Assembly (NCBI RefSeq): GCF_024749285.1
Contig: NZ_CP087196.1
Coordinates: 4,154,001 to 4,218,000, forward strand
Source: Pseudomonas sp. B21-015
GTDB lineage: Bacteria > Pseudomonadota > Gammaproteobacteria > Pseudomonadales > Pseudomonadaceae
Direction: 5' to 3'
DNA: 64,000 bases
The position numbers and the translations under genes were made by a program. Shown here one piece after another: positions 17,400 to 26,641 of the stretch; position 1 is the stretch's first letter, and every line of letters begins with the position of its first letter. Under the pieces are notes generated by a model. The model saw only the letters and a program-made list of their open reading frames with translations. It had not been told where the DNA came from and ran no database searches.

Positions 17400-19682
17400 T
17401 CAGCGCTTATCAAGGTAGCGAAAGAGCTCTTCCTCCTGATCGAAGTGCAGCCGCACGAGGGTATCGAGGCGGATCAACTGATGCTGTATCTCATCGACAG
17501 AAGCCGTTGCAGGGTCGGTGCTGAAATCCGTGCTCATGCGCGCCAGTAAATGGATCAGGCGAAAAATCTCTCGATGGACGTGGCTCATCGCCGACATGGG
17601 ATCCTCGCCAGGCAGGCTTTGCGTCAACAGCGGGTACAGGGTGTTTTCATCGTCCCGTTCATGACGGGCCAGTGATTCTTGCAGGTTTTTTACCAGCGCC
17701 AGCAGGTCCGTCTGCGCTTGTTTAAGTGGACGCTGGGCGAAGTCGCTTGCCAGTTGGTGCAGATCGCTCAGTACCGTAGAGAGCTGGTCGTGTTCGTCCT
17801 GCAGGCGGTCGATATGTTCGGCGGCAAGCTTGCGTTGGCGCAGACCTCGTAACGGCCCCAATGCACGCAAGGCATTGAAAATGATCACCACATCGATGCC
17901 CTCCTGCACCACGGCACCGACCAGCGGCGGCAGGTAACCGAAGGCTGCCACCCCCATGGCCAGCACCGACATGCCCATGCCGGCCAATACGCCTTGACGG
18001 GCGATGTGGCGGGTCCGGCGGGCGATGTCCAGCGCCTCGACCAGACGATCCAGACGATCCACCAGCAGCACAACTCCCGCCGCTTGCGCGGACGCCGTGG
18101 CACCGCTGGCCCCCATGGCCACCCCGACATTGGCCGCCGCCAGGGCCGGGGCATCGTTGATGCCATCACCGACCATCAGTGTGCTGGCGTGCAGGCAGGC
18201 ATCCTGTACCGCACGCACCTTGTCCCCAGGACTCAACCCGGCACGCAACTCGTCGATCCCGGCTGACAGTGCAATCATCTCGGCGGTTTCCACACGATCA
18301 CCCGTGAGCATGACGATCCGCTCGATGCCTCTGTTGCGCAGCCGGCGCAGGGTCAGCGGGGTTTCCCGACGCAGTTTGTCCGAGAAAATCAGCAGGCCCG
18401 CAAGTGCCCCATCCACTTCGATGAAGCTGCCGCTACACGCCAGGTAATCCATGCGACGCAGCATGGTGGCGGCCCAGTCGCCAACCGGTGATTCTTGTTG
18501 AACAAAAGACAACGTGCCGAAACGCACCCGCCGGCCATCGATCAACCCGCAAAGACCAGAGCCCGGACTTTCCTCGACCGCCTGCGGCACGCTGAGCGGC
18601 AATCCACGCTGACAGGCGGCCTCGACAATGGCCTGGGAGATGGGATGGGTCGAGGCCTGTGCCAGCGAAGCGGCCAGGCTCAGCAGATGCTGCGGATCGA
18701 GCGCTCCGTTGGTCTCGATCGACTGCAGACGGGCGTGGCCGCTGGTCAACGTGCCGGTCTTGTCGAGAAACACCTGCTTGACCTCGGCCAGCGCTTCCAG
18801 GGTGACGCCGTCCTTGATCAGGATCCCGCGCCGCGCCGCCCTCGAGATACCTGACATGATCGAAATCGGCACTGCAAGAATCAACGGGCAAGGCGTGGCC
18901 ACCACCAAAACCGCCAGCGCGCGCAAAGAATCGCCACTCATGTACCAGGCGATGCCGGCAATCAGCAATGTCAGCGGAATGAAGAACAACGCGTAACGGT
19001 CAGCCAAACGCACGAAAGGCGCCCGCGAGCGTCGTGCCGCTTCGGCCAGACGCACCACCCCCGCATAGGTGCTCTGCGCTGCGGTTCGAGTGGCTGTCAG
19101 CAGCATCGGCGCACCGACATTGGTCACGCCACTGGGCAGTTGTTCTCCTTCCCGGCGGGTGACCGGCAATGACTCGCCGCTGAGCGCCGACTCGTCGAGA
19201 ATCGCGGTGGGACTGAGTAGACGACCGTCGACCGGCACCACCTCCCCCAGGCGCACAAGCAACGTCTGATGCGCCTGGATCTGCTCGACCGGAATCTGCC
19301 GTAAATTGCCGTTTTCCTGCAACCAGGCAAAGCGTGGCGCCCGGTCGACCAACGCACGTAGCTCGCGTTCGGCGCGTTGTTTGGTGAAGAACTCCAGGAT
19401 GCGCCCCGACGCCAGCATCAAGGCAATCACCGCCGCCACCAGCGTCTGCCGAAAAAACAACGCGGCGGCAATCGACAGCAGAGCGATCAGATCCACACCC
19501 GCCTCGCGCCGGGCCAGGCGCCTGACAATCTCGACGAGCAGCACCAGGGCCATCACCAGACTGCCCGCGGCCCAGCAAATCGATGCCCAGTCAGACTTGT
19601 GAGCAACCTGCGCAATGCCCCCTGCCAGCAGCGTCAGGGTGGTGAGCAGCAGTAGAACCGGGTCCAGCCACTTACTGAGCAT
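17400..19682 (-). CDS. P1B-type metal ATPase fused to C-terminal hemerythrin-like domain
   Basis: 760 residues. The ATPase part has SGES (168-171), the TM4 metal motif TPCP (263-266), the phosphorylation site DKTGT from Asp307, the HP pair (346-347) and GDGIND (505-510). There is no N-terminal heavy-metal-binding domain. From about residue 618 a helical tail carries the His/Glu pattern of hemerythrins: DEHDQL (631), HERDDE (674, Glu678), HVHREIF (701/703) and HFDQEEE (746, Glu750). A TPC motif with a hemerythrin tail is the reported P1B-5 layout (Nia of Sinorhizobium), linked to Ni/Fe export. An O2- or iron-sensing role for the tail is inference. It is divergent from the APC gene across an Anr-like box. 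Confidence 0.9.
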   Translation of the reverse strand: MLSKWLDPVLLLLTTLTLLAGGIAQVAHKSDWASICWAAGSLVMALVLLVEIVRRLARREAGVDLIALLSIAAALFFRQTLVAAVIALMLASGRILEFFTKQRAERELRALVDRAPRFAWLQENGNLRQIPVEQIQAHQTLLVRLGEVVPVDGRLLSPTAILDESALSGESLPVTRREGEQLPSGVTNVGAPMLLTATRTAAQSTYAGVVRLAEAARRSRAPFVRLADRYALFFIPLTLLIAGIAWYMSGDSLRALAVLVVATPCPLILAVPISIMSGISRAARRGILIKDGVTLEALAEVKQVFLDKTGTLTSGHARLQSIETNGALDPQHLLSLAASLAQASTHPISQAIVEAACQRGLPLSVPQAVEESPGSGLCGLIDGRRVRFGTLSFVQQESPVGDWAATMLRRMDYLACSGSFIEVDGALAGLLIFSDKLRRETPLTLRRLRNRGIERIVMLTGDRVETAEMIALSAGIDELRAGLSPGDKVRAVQDACLHASTLMVGDGINDAPALAAANVGVAMGASGATASAQAAGVVLLVDRLDRLVEALDIARRTRHIARQGVLAGMGMSVLAMGVAAFGYLPPLVGAVVQEGIDVVIIFNALRALGPLRGLRQRKLAAEHIDRLQDEHDQLSTVLSDLHQLASDFAQRPLKQAQTDLLALVKNLQESLARHERDDENTLYPLLTQSLPGEDPMSAMSHVHREIFRLIHLLARMSTDFSTDPATASVDEIQHQLIRLDTLVRLHFDQEEELFRYLDKR

Positions 19683-19865
19683 CGATGTGGTTCCTCAAAA
19701 AAGCGCTCCGCATCCCTCGCTACAGAAACGCCCGCGACTCATCGCCGTCATGGGTAGAGCTTAGGTCTCGAACGCCCGACATGTTCGCTATACGTTATCA
19801 ATTGAAGCTTCGCCCGGCGTTCGCGCAATGGCGGCTGCGGGACAACATCGCTGTCTGCTTCCTTT

Positions 19866-19879
19866 CTGATCTAAATCAA
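19866..19879. promoter_or_regulatory. Near-consensus Anr/FNR box between ATPase and APC genes
   Basis: CTGATCTAAATCAA has one mismatch to TTGAT-N4-ATCAA. It lies in the 292-base spacer between divergent starts at 19682 and 19975, about 100 bases upstream of the APC gene. Confidence 0.6.
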
Positions 19880-19974
19880 ACAGGCGTTGACCGTTCACGT
19901 AGACATTCAGAGTCAACGTTCACTCCACCGCATCTGCGGTCTGCGCCCACTCTTTCGTTTCGTGGAGGCTTGAC

Positions 19975-21468
19975 ATGGCGACTCATCTGCACGGCACGCA
20001 ACCGATCCTTCCGCCGACCGCCCCCCAACCCCTTGCCGGCAGTTGGCGACAACTGGAGCCCAAACGCTTGTCCTTGAGCCTGCTGGTTGCTCTGGTGGTC
20101 GGTTCGATGATCGGCAGCGGCATTTTCAGCCTGCCGCAAAACATGGCCGCCAGTGCGGGTGCCGGCGCCATCCTGATTGGCTGGCTGATCACCGGCGTCG
20201 GCATGCTGTCGTTGGCGCTGGTCTATCAAACCTTGTCCAGCCGTCAACCGACACTGGACAACGGCGTGTTTGCCTATGCCCGGGCGTTGGGTGGTGAGTT
20301 CCTCGGCTTCAACTCCGCCTGGGGTTATTGGATCAGTGCCTGGGTCGGCAACGTCAGCTACATGGTGATTCTGTTTTCCGCGCTGAGTTTCTTCTTCCCG
20401 CTGTTTGGCGAAGGCAACAACAAAGCGGCGATTGCCGGGGCGTCCGTGGTGCTTTGGTCGTTGCACTGGATGATCCTGCGGGGCATGCGCACCGCAGCCA
20501 AAGCCAACGCGCTGACCACACTGGCCAAAATCGTGCCCTTGCTGCTGTTTATCGGGCTGGTGATCGCAGCCTTCCAGCGTAAAACCTTTGTGGTCGACTT
20601 CTGGGGTTCTCCTGCACTGGGCAGCACGCTGGATCAGGTCAAAAGCACCATGCTGGTGACCGTCTGGGTGTTCATCGGGATCGAGGGTGCCAGCGTGTTT
20701 TCCGCCCGTGCGGCAGAACGCGTCAATGTCGGCCGTGCCACCGTTATCGGTTTCGTCATTACCTTGTTGCTGCTGATTGCGGTGTCCCTGTTGTCGCTGG
20801 GCATTCTCGGACAACCGGAGCTGGCGACCCTGAAAAACCCTTCGATGGCGGGCGTGCTTCAAGCGGTAGTCGGGCCGTGGGGCGCGATGTTGATCAGCAT
20901 CGGCTTGATCATTTCAGTGGGTGGCGCCCTGCTCGCCTGGACGCTGTTGGCAGCCGAATCGATATTCACCCCGGCCAAGGAAAAGGTCATGCCGGGTACG
21001 CTCGCCGTGGAGAGCGCCCGCGGAGTGCCGGCCAATGCGCTGTGGATCACCAACGGCTGCATTCAACTGTTCCTGCTGCTGACGCTGTATTCGAGCGCCA
21101 CTTACCTGACCCTGATTTCCCTGGCCACTTCAATGATTCTGCTGCCGTATCTATTTAGCGGTTTGTACGCGTTGAAATTGACCTGGCAGGGCCAGACCTA
21201 CGCCGGCCACCGAGGCCTGCAACTGCGCGACATGGCCATTGCCTCGGTCGCCACGCTGTATTGCCTGTGGTTGCTGTATGCCGCCGGGCCTAAATACATG
21301 TTGCTCAGCGCTTTGCTCTACGCCCCCGGCTCGTTGATTTACCTGGGCACCATGAAGGCTCGCCAGGGACAAGCGCTCAATGGCCCCGAGACGGGACTGT
21401 TGATCATTATCTGGACGGCGGCAGCCATCGCCGGCTGGATGTTGTGGTCCGGAACACTGGCTTTGTAA
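19975..21468 (+). CDS. APC-family amino acid antiporter (ArcD-like)
   Basis: 497 residues with 12-14 membrane segments. The first helix has the APC signature VGSMIGSGIFSLP (about residues 42-54), and further on come GYWISAWVGNVSYMVILFSALSFFFP and WVFIGIEGASVFSARA, typical of the basic amino acid/polyamine antiporter branch that includes arginine:ornithine ArcD. In P. aeruginosa arcD is Anr-controlled, and here an Anr-like box lies upstream, but no arcABC genes are adjacent. The substrate is therefore inferred only. Confidence 0.88.
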   Translation: MATHLHGTQPILPPTAPQPLAGSWRQLEPKRLSLSLLVALVVGSMIGSGIFSLPQNMAASAGAGAILIGWLITGVGMLSLALVYQTLSSRQPTLDNGVFAYARALGGEFLGFNSAWGYWISAWVGNVSYMVILFSALSFFFPLFGEGNNKAAIAGASVVLWSLHWMILRGMRTAAKANALTTLAKIVPLLLFIGLVIAAFQRKTFVVDFWGSPALGSTLDQVKSTMLVTVWVFIGIEGASVFSARAAERVNVGRATVIGFVITLLLLIAVSLLSLGILGQPELATLKNPSMAGVLQAVVGPWGAMLISIGLIISVGGALLAWTLLAAESIFTPAKEKVMPGTLAVESARGVPANALWITNGCIQLFLLLTLYSSATYLTLISLATSMILLPYLFSGLYALKLTWQGQTYAGHRGLQLRDMAIASVATLYCLWLLYAAGPKYMLLSALLYAPGSLIYLGTMKARQGQALNGPETGLLIIIWTAAAIAGWMLWSGTLAL

Positions 21469-21554
21469 GGGCGAGTGTCGGGTTGTTGTTTTGTCGTGGT
21501 GGGCCGCACAACCACTGTTCGCGGTTCACCTTATTCACCAAGAGGAGAAAAGAA

Positions 21555-22097
21555 ATGGCCAATTCCGTGAAAAAAATGCCGGTACAAACCGAAAAGAAAA
21601 CCGTTGCGCAGCCACTGAACGCCGATCTGTGGCATCCCTTTGAAAACCTTCGCCAACAGATCGATCACGTATTCGAAGACTTCAGCCGCGGCACAGGGCT
21701 GTCGCTATTCGGTCGCGGACTGTTTGATGTCGAACCGCTCTGGCGCAAGGAACTGACAGGCTACGGCATGCCTGCCGTGGACATCACCGAGAAAGACAAG
21801 AGCTTCGAAATCACTGCTGAACTGCCCGGCATGGATCAGAAGAACATCGAACTCAAACTGTCCAACGGTTGCCTGATCATTAAAGGAGAAAAGAAAGAGG
21901 ACAAGGAAGAAAAGAGAAAGGGTTATCACCTCAGCGAGCGTCACTATGGCTCCTTCGAACGGGTGTTCAGCCTGCCCAAAGGGGTCGACGCCGAGAAGAT
22001 CGAAGCGAGCTTCAGCAAAGGCGTACTGAGCATCTCGCTGCCGAAAAAACCCGAAGCCATGAAAGCGGACAAAGTCGTGCCCGTCAAAGCCGACTGA
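21555..22097 (+). CDS. Small heat shock protein, Hsp20 family
   Basis: 180 residues starting MANSVKKMPVQTEKK behind AGAGGAG. The alpha-crystallin domain runs from about residue 75 (PAVDITEKDKSFEITAELPGM) to 165. It includes the highly charged loop GEKKEDKEEKRKGY, RHYGSFERVFSLP, and the closing KGVLSISLPKKP with an I-S-L element in place of the classical I-x-I tail. It is an ATP-independent holdase. The N-terminal region is longer than in minimal Hsp20s. It is 86 bases downstream of the APC gene, and a hairpin follows. Confidence 0.95.
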   Translation: MANSVKKMPVQTEKKTVAQPLNADLWHPFENLRQQIDHVFEDFSRGTGLSLFGRGLFDVEPLWRKELTGYGMPAVDITEKDKSFEITAELPGMDQKNIELKLSNGCLIIKGEKKEDKEEKRKGYHLSERHYGSFERVFSLPKGVDAEKIEASFSKGVLSISLPKKPEAMKADKVVPVKAD

Positions 22098-22111
22098 CCG
22101 CAGGCCCGGCC

Positions 22112-22133
22112 CTTTGCCGGGAAACCGGCAAGG
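22112..22133 (+). terminator. Hairpin after hsp20
   Basis: CTTTGCCGG pairs with CCGGCAAGG around a GAAA tetraloop. The stem is stable but has no T tract, so it could be a terminator or an mRNA 3' stabilising hairpin. Confidence 0.5.
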
Positions 22134-22251
22134 AGCTGTTTTCTGAGAGGGACCAGATCAAAAAAGTGCAAGTCAGCGCGGCCCCTGACAGTCGACATGG
22201 CACTACGCAGCATTGCAGGTTGGCCAACCCGCCTTTATGGGGATGACGTTC

Positions 22252-23619
22252 ATGAACATACCTTCCCAAAACATGCTGAACCAACTGTATGGCGCGCATA
22301 CCCACATAGATGAGGCCTCCATCGTCCCGCTCCTGCGTCAATACGCCGAACCCCTGCCGGAACTGAACTCACAAGCCTTTGGTGAAATGTTCGACCGCTA
22401 CGCGGATGCGCGCGTGGTGATGATCGGTGAAGCCAGCCATGGCACCAGTGATTTCTATCGGACCCGGGCAGCGATTACCCAACGGCTGATCGAGCAGCAC
22501 GGGTTCAATATCGTGGCCGTTGAAGCAGACTGGCCAGACGCGGGTCATGTAGACCGTTATGCCCGGGGGTTGGCGCGCTCGGCCTGGACGCGGCACATTT
22601 TCAGCCGGTTCCCGACCTGGATGTGGCGCAACACCGATGTGAAAGCGTTCACCCATTGGCTGCATCAGTACAACCACCAACACGCGCCTGAACAGCGCGT
22701 CGAGTTTCGCGGTCTGGACGTTTACAGTTTGCGCAATTCCATCCACGAGGTTCTGAGCTATCTGGACCGTGTCGACCCGCAGCTGGCACACGAAGCTCGG
22801 CGTCGCTATGGCTGTTTGAGCCCCTGGCAGGATGATCCTGCGCTGTACGGCCACTTTGTCGAACGCGACGGCATAATGCCCTGCGAGCATGCGGTGGTCG
22901 AACAGCTCAATGCCATGCTGGCCGAGCAATTGGCCGGGGCCATCAAGGATGATGAAGCGTTCTTCGATGCGACCCGGAACGCCCGGGTCATCCAGGCGGC
23001 GGAACAATATTACCGAGCGATTTATCGAGGTTCGACGGCCTCCTGGAACCTGCGCGACAGGCACATGTTCGACACGTTACGTGCGCTGCTCGAACACCGC
23101 GGCCCTCAAGCCAAAGCTGTGGTGTGGGCGCACAACTCCCATATCGGCAATGCGGCCGCCACGGAAATGGGCTGGAAGGGTCAGTTCAATATCGGTCAAC
23201 TGTGCCGCAATGCCTATGGGCGCGATGTGGTTCTGATCGGCATGAGCACCGACCATGGCCAGGTGGCCGCGGCCGACGACTGGGATGGCGAGATGCTTAT
23301 CAAGGACATACGGCCGTCTCGGCCAGACAGTTGGGAGCGCAAGTTCCTCAACGCCGGCGTCCCGGCTTCATTGACCGACTGGCGGGATCCACAGCGAAAA
23401 GAGTTGCGCCAAGCCCTGTCCAAACCTCTGCTGGAGCGGGCCATCGGAGTGATCTATAGACCCGCCAGCGAGCGCAGCAGCCACTACTTCGAGTCAGTGC
23501 TGAGCGAACAATTCGACGCCATGGTCTGGATTGAACAGACGCAACCGGTAACGGCATTGCCGCTGCCGAAAAGCCAGGCGCTGGAACCGGAAGACGAAAC
23601 CTTTCCATTCGGCATATGA
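22252..23619 (+). CDS. Erythromycin esterase-like family protein
   Basis: 455 residues. Signature positions are VMIGEASHGTSDFYRTR (Glu and His of the catalytic centre), VAVEADWPDA, WRNTDVKAFTHWL and WAHNSHIGNA. The family includes EreA-type macrolide esterases and many housekeeping relatives of unknown substrate, so antibiotic resistance should not be assumed. The start is uncertain: ATG 22252 has GGGGA about 9 bases upstream, while in-frame ATGs lie at 22237 and 22243. It follows hsp20 within the stress block. Confidence 0.88.
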   Translation: MNIPSQNMLNQLYGAHTHIDEASIVPLLRQYAEPLPELNSQAFGEMFDRYADARVVMIGEASHGTSDFYRTRAAITQRLIEQHGFNIVAVEADWPDAGHVDRYARGLARSAWTRHIFSRFPTWMWRNTDVKAFTHWLHQYNHQHAPEQRVEFRGLDVYSLRNSIHEVLSYLDRVDPQLAHEARRRYGCLSPWQDDPALYGHFVERDGIMPCEHAVVEQLNAMLAEQLAGAIKDDEAFFDATRNARVIQAAEQYYRAIYRGSTASWNLRDRHMFDTLRALLEHRGPQAKAVVWAHNSHIGNAAATEMGWKGQFNIGQLCRNAYGRDVVLIGMSTDHGQVAAADDWDGEMLIKDIRPSRPDSWERKFLNAGVPASLTDWRDPQRKELRQALSKPLLERAIGVIYRPASERSSHYFESVLSEQFDAMVWIEQTQPVTALPLPKSQALEPEDETFPFGI

Positions 23620-23653
23620 CAGGCATCAGACGGTGGTTGTCTGCTTTGGATGA

Positions 23654-24304
23654 CTACCGTTGCAAATACTTCTCGAACCAGTCGCCGGCCAGTCTGGCGA
23701 CTTCTTCAAGGGTTCCTGCCTCTTCAAAAAGATGTGTCGCGCCCGCCACCACTTCCAGGCGCTGCTCGCACTGCAAGGCGCGACCGCTTTGCACATTGAG
23801 ATTGAGCACCACCGGATCCAGCTCACCGACAATCTGCAAGGTCGGGGCCTTCACGCGGGACAGCGCCGCACCCGCCAGATCGGTCCGCCCTCCCCGGCTC
23901 ACCACCGCATGCACCACGTCCGCCCGCTCGGCCGCCGCCAATAGCGCCGCCGCTGCACCGGTGCTGGCGCCGAACAATCCGATCGGTAGCGGTTGCAGTT
24001 CGGCGTCCCGGCCAATCCAGTCAATCACCTTCACCAGTCGGCTGGACAGCAGCGCAATATTGAAACGCAATTCCCGAGTCTGGTTGTCCTGGTATTGCTC
24101 CGGTTCCGTGAGCAGATCGAACAGCAACGTGCCCAACCCCCGCTGAGCCAGAGATAGTGCGACCTGTTGATTACGCGGGCTTGAACGACCACTGCCGCTG
24201 CCATGAACGAACACCACCAGGCCGCCAGCGTGCACCGGCAAACGCAGGTCGGCAGACAGCGCCACGTTCCCCAGGTCGAGCTTTCGATAGCGAGGCTCAA
24301 ACAT
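23654..24304 (-). CDS. Dienelactone hydrolase-like alpha/beta hydrolase
   Basis: 216 residues starting MFEPRYRKLDLGNVALSADL, with AGGAGG before ATG 24304. Alpha/beta-hydrolase features are FVHGSGSGRSSPRN (oxyanion region), the nucleophile elbow GLFGASTGAAAALLAA with Ser, the acid in VGELDPVV, and the terminal GATHLFEEAG with His. Its start overlaps the end of the phosphoribosyltransferase gene by 8 bases, so the two are translationally coupled. Association of this hydrolase with a phosphoribosyltransferase is recurrent in bacteria, often as one fused protein. The substrate is unknown. Confidence 0.92.
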   Translation of the reverse strand: MFEPRYRKLDLGNVALSADLRLPVHAGGLVVFVHGSGSGRSSPRNQQVALSLAQRGLGTLLFDLLTEPEQYQDNQTRELRFNIALLSSRLVKVIDWIGRDAELQPLPIGLFGASTGAAAALLAAAERADVVHAVVSRGGRTDLAGAALSRVKAPTLQIVGELDPVVLNLNVQSGRALQCEQRLEVVAGATHLFEEAGTLEEVARLAGDWFEKYLQR

Positions 24305-25004
24305 CGGAATCCTCCTGGCCGGAAACACGCGCAGCGGATTCTCTGCGCCAGGCCCGTTGCAAAAGATCGATGACTTCTTCATCCGAGGTCTGGGAAAAAT
24401 TCATGTACCAATTGCCGATCGACATCAGCCACTCGGGGGTGAGCGGGCAGATCACCTCATCGACTTCGCTAAACAGCGCCTCTACCGTCTCCGGTGGCGC
24501 CACCGGCACGGCGACGACAATACGCGACGGTGATTGCAGGCGCGCCGCCTGGACCGCCGCCATCATCGAGGCCCCGGTCGCCAGGCCATCGTCGACCAGA
24601 ATCACCACCTGATCCTTGAGCGCCACGGGGGCACGCGAGCCCCCGTACAGGCGCTCGCGACGCAACAGTTCCTGGGTTTCCCGTGCCACCACGTTATCGA
24701 GCGTGCGCTGATCGATACGGTTCGCCCGCAGCGTATCGTCATTGACGATCTGGATGCCGCCACTGGCAATCGCGCCCATGGCGAACTCCTGATGGAATGG
24801 CACCCCCAGCTTGCGGACCAGCATCAGGTCCAGGCGAACCTCCAGGGCCGTGGCAATTTCATAGGCAACCGGCACGCCGCCACGGGGCAAGGCGAGAACG
24901 ATGACATCGGGTCGATGAGCGTATTTGAGCAGCGGCTCCACCAGCCGTCGACCGGCATCCACCCGGTCACGCAAGAGGGTTTGCATCGAGGGACTCTGAA
25001 TCAC
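24297..25004 (-). CDS. Phosphoribosyltransferase
   Basis: 235 residues. The PRPP-binding loop is VVILVDDGLATGASMMAA at about residues 130-147, and the N-terminal LALPRGGVPVAYEIA is the usual first strand-loop. This matches the predicted phosphoribosyltransferase branch found next to dienelactone hydrolases. The start is GTG 25004, seven bases after GGGGAGG; the ATG at 24986 lacks a ribosome site. It is the first gene of a two-gene operon, with two exact Anr boxes upstream. The base substrate is unknown. Confidence 0.92.
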   Translation of the reverse strand: MIQSPSMQTLLRDRVDAGRRLVEPLLKYAHRPDVIVLALPRGGVPVAYEIATALEVRLDLMLVRKLGVPFHQEFAMGAIASGGIQIVNDDTLRANRIDQRTLDNVVARETQELLRRERLYGGSRAPVALKDQVVILVDDGLATGASMMAAVQAARLQSPSRIVVAVPVAPPETVEALFSEVDEVICPLTPEWLMSIGNWYMNFSQTSDEEVIDLLQRAWRRESAARVSGQEDSDV

Positions 25005-25125
25005 TTGAAAACCTCCCCAGGCGATTACGCCTGTCGGTCCGTATCACACAACCTTGACCTCTCCACGTCCTTGCGGGATCAAGCATCAGCTTTCACTAGA
25101 GTCCTCCGCTGAAGTCGCCTTGTTG

Positions 25126-25139
25126 TTGATTTTTATCAA
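25126..25139. promoter_or_regulatory. Anr/FNR box, phosphoribosyltransferase operon
   Basis: TTGATTTTTATCAA, exact palindrome, centred about 128 bases upstream of GTG 25004. Confidence 0.85.
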
Positions 25140-25199
25140 GTTCGCGCGCAAGGCCCGCCATGGACGCGCAAGGGCTTGGCATTTCTCATTTCGTCGTTG

Positions 25200-25213
25200 T
25201 TGATCAATATCAA
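25200..25213. promoter_or_regulatory. Anr/FNR box, divergent PyrR-like gene
   Basis: TTGATCAATATCAA, exact palindrome, centred about 84 bases upstream of ATG 25291. With the box at 25126 it gives each of two divergent genes its own site. Confidence 0.85.
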
Positions 25214-25290
25214 TCAGGCTTGGGCCGAATGGATTACGTTGCCAATATTGGACAGCGCCGCGCCGCAGCGGCTCTCTGTGGGAGACTGCC

Positions 25291-25857
25291 ATGCCGACCT
25301 TACTTGCAAGCCCGCGGTTGCGCTTGTACGACAGCAATGAACTCGATTCGGTGCTGCAGGCGATGGCGCGCCAGGCCGCGACACTGTTGCCATCCACTCA
25401 AGTGGCCCTGATTGGCATCCAACGCCGCGGCGAACCTCTGGCGCAGCGTTTACAACACCATCTGTCACGTCAGACCGGCCAGCCAGAACTGCCGCTCTAC
25501 CCCTTGAAGGTCAAGCGCTATGCCGATGACCTCAAAGTGCTGCATGCCCACACCGAACTGACCGAAAATCCGCTGCTGGGCGAGCTGGACCTTGCCAGCA
25601 CCACCCTGCTCGTTGTCGACGATGTGCTGTTTGAAGGCCATTCGCTCCTGCGTACCTGCGCGTATCTGGCGCAACTCGGTGCTCGCCGGGTCTACACGGC
25701 CGTATTGGTCGACCGGCACGTCTGCCAGCAGCCGATCCATGCCGATATCGTCGGCGTGCATCTGCAAGTTGCCGCCACCGACATCGTCGAATGCAACGTG
25801 CCCCCTTACGAAACGGAGTTTTGTATTGAGGTCTGGCGTCATGGCGCTGCGCGATGA
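25291..25857 (+). CDS. PyrR-like phosphoribosyltransferase
   Basis: 188 residues. The PRPP loop is TLLVVDDVLFEGHSLLRT at about residues 106-123, and the early VALIGIQRRGEPLAQRL matches PyrR (GI-x-x-RG). PyrR proteins regulate pyrimidine genes and/or make UMP, but no pyr genes are nearby and the length is near PyrR size. An uncharacterised stress-linked PRTase is the safer call. It is divergent from another phosphoribosyltransferase operon with two Anr boxes between them, and convergent with the Spy-like gene. Confidence 0.88.
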   Translation: MPTLLASPRLRLYDSNELDSVLQAMARQAATLLPSTQVALIGIQRRGEPLAQRLQHHLSRQTGQPELPLYPLKVKRYADDLKVLHAHTELTENPLLGELDLASTTLLVVDDVLFEGHSLLRTCAYLAQLGARRVYTAVLVDRHVCQQPIHADIVGVHLQVAATDIVECNVPPYETEFCIEVWRHGAAR

Positions 25858-25896
25858 CGGGCAACGGTTGCAGCGCAAGCGAACAGTGAGTACCGC

Positions 25897-26481
25897 TTAC
25901 TGTTTGCTTGTGTCGTCCTGCTCGCCTTGCATCATTCGCGGTCTGAACATGTGCATCGGCATCTGCCAACGGTCATCGCCGAAGAGCCGGTGATGCACCA
26001 CCGTCCAGAACAGATCGAAAATGGTTTTCTGCTCAGCATCCAAAACCTCGTAGAAGGTTTTGGTACGCACCAGCGCAGCATCCAGGCGCTCCAGATGCGC
26101 CTCCATCCACTTGGTTTGTGCGCGCAAACGCTCTATCTCTCTGGCCATTCTTTCGGGGGTCGTTTCATTCATCGGCGCCGTCTTCGTGCTCGCCATTTCA
26201 TCACGTCCGGCCTTGGCCTTTTCCTGATGCTGATTGGCGTCCGTCATGCCCCCCGTGGCCCATGTGTCCCAGGCGGGCATTTGCTCCGGCTTGAGATTGA
26301 GCTTGCCCTTGAGATCGTCCAGGGTCTGTTGCGTGTATTTGACCCAATCGAAATCCTGAAAACGATGATACATGCCACCTTGCGCAGGCATCGGCGGGTT
26401 GGCGAAGACGCTGGAGGATGGCACCAGCAACACGCTTGCCGCCATCAACATGCATTGGCCGATCAGGCTTGATCTGTTCAT
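25897..26481 (-). CDS. Spy/CpxP-like periplasmic protein
   Basis: 194 residues with a signal peptide (cleavage near SSVFA-NP, residue 28). The mature part is helical and rich in Met and charged residues: a helix with TLDDLKGKLNLKPEQMPAWDTW, which is the L-x-L-x-x-x-Q type motif of Spy/CpxP, and a second helix LDAEQKTIFDLFW. Such proteins are periplasmic chaperones or metal/envelope stress sensors. The C-terminus is Met/His-rich (WQMPMHMFRPRMMQ), which could bind copper. No obvious operon partner is present. Confidence 0.82.
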   Translation of the reverse strand: MNRSSLIGQCMLMAASVLLVPSSSVFANPPMPAQGGMYHRFQDFDWVKYTQQTLDDLKGKLNLKPEQMPAWDTWATGGMTDANQHQEKAKAGRDEMASTKTAPMNETTPERMAREIERLRAQTKWMEAHLERLDAALVRTKTFYEVLDAEQKTIFDLFWTVVHHRLFGDDRWQMPMHMFRPRMMQGEQDDTSKQ

Positions 26482-26641
26482 TTCAGTTCATCTCGATACC
26501 GTGGGTTGATTCGAGCATAGGAGTCGGCCGGGGGGAGTATCTGGTCCACATCAGAAAACAGACAGGCGGCCGGGCAAGCGGATAGACGGTCGAGTTGCCC
26601 CCGTCATTGGACAAGCAGCCAGCAATCGTTATGCGGTGCTG

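Noticed and set aside
22252-23619. Macrolide resistance gene
   Set aside because: Erythromycin esterase-like family membership alone does not show macrolide hydrolysis; most members have other or unknown roles.
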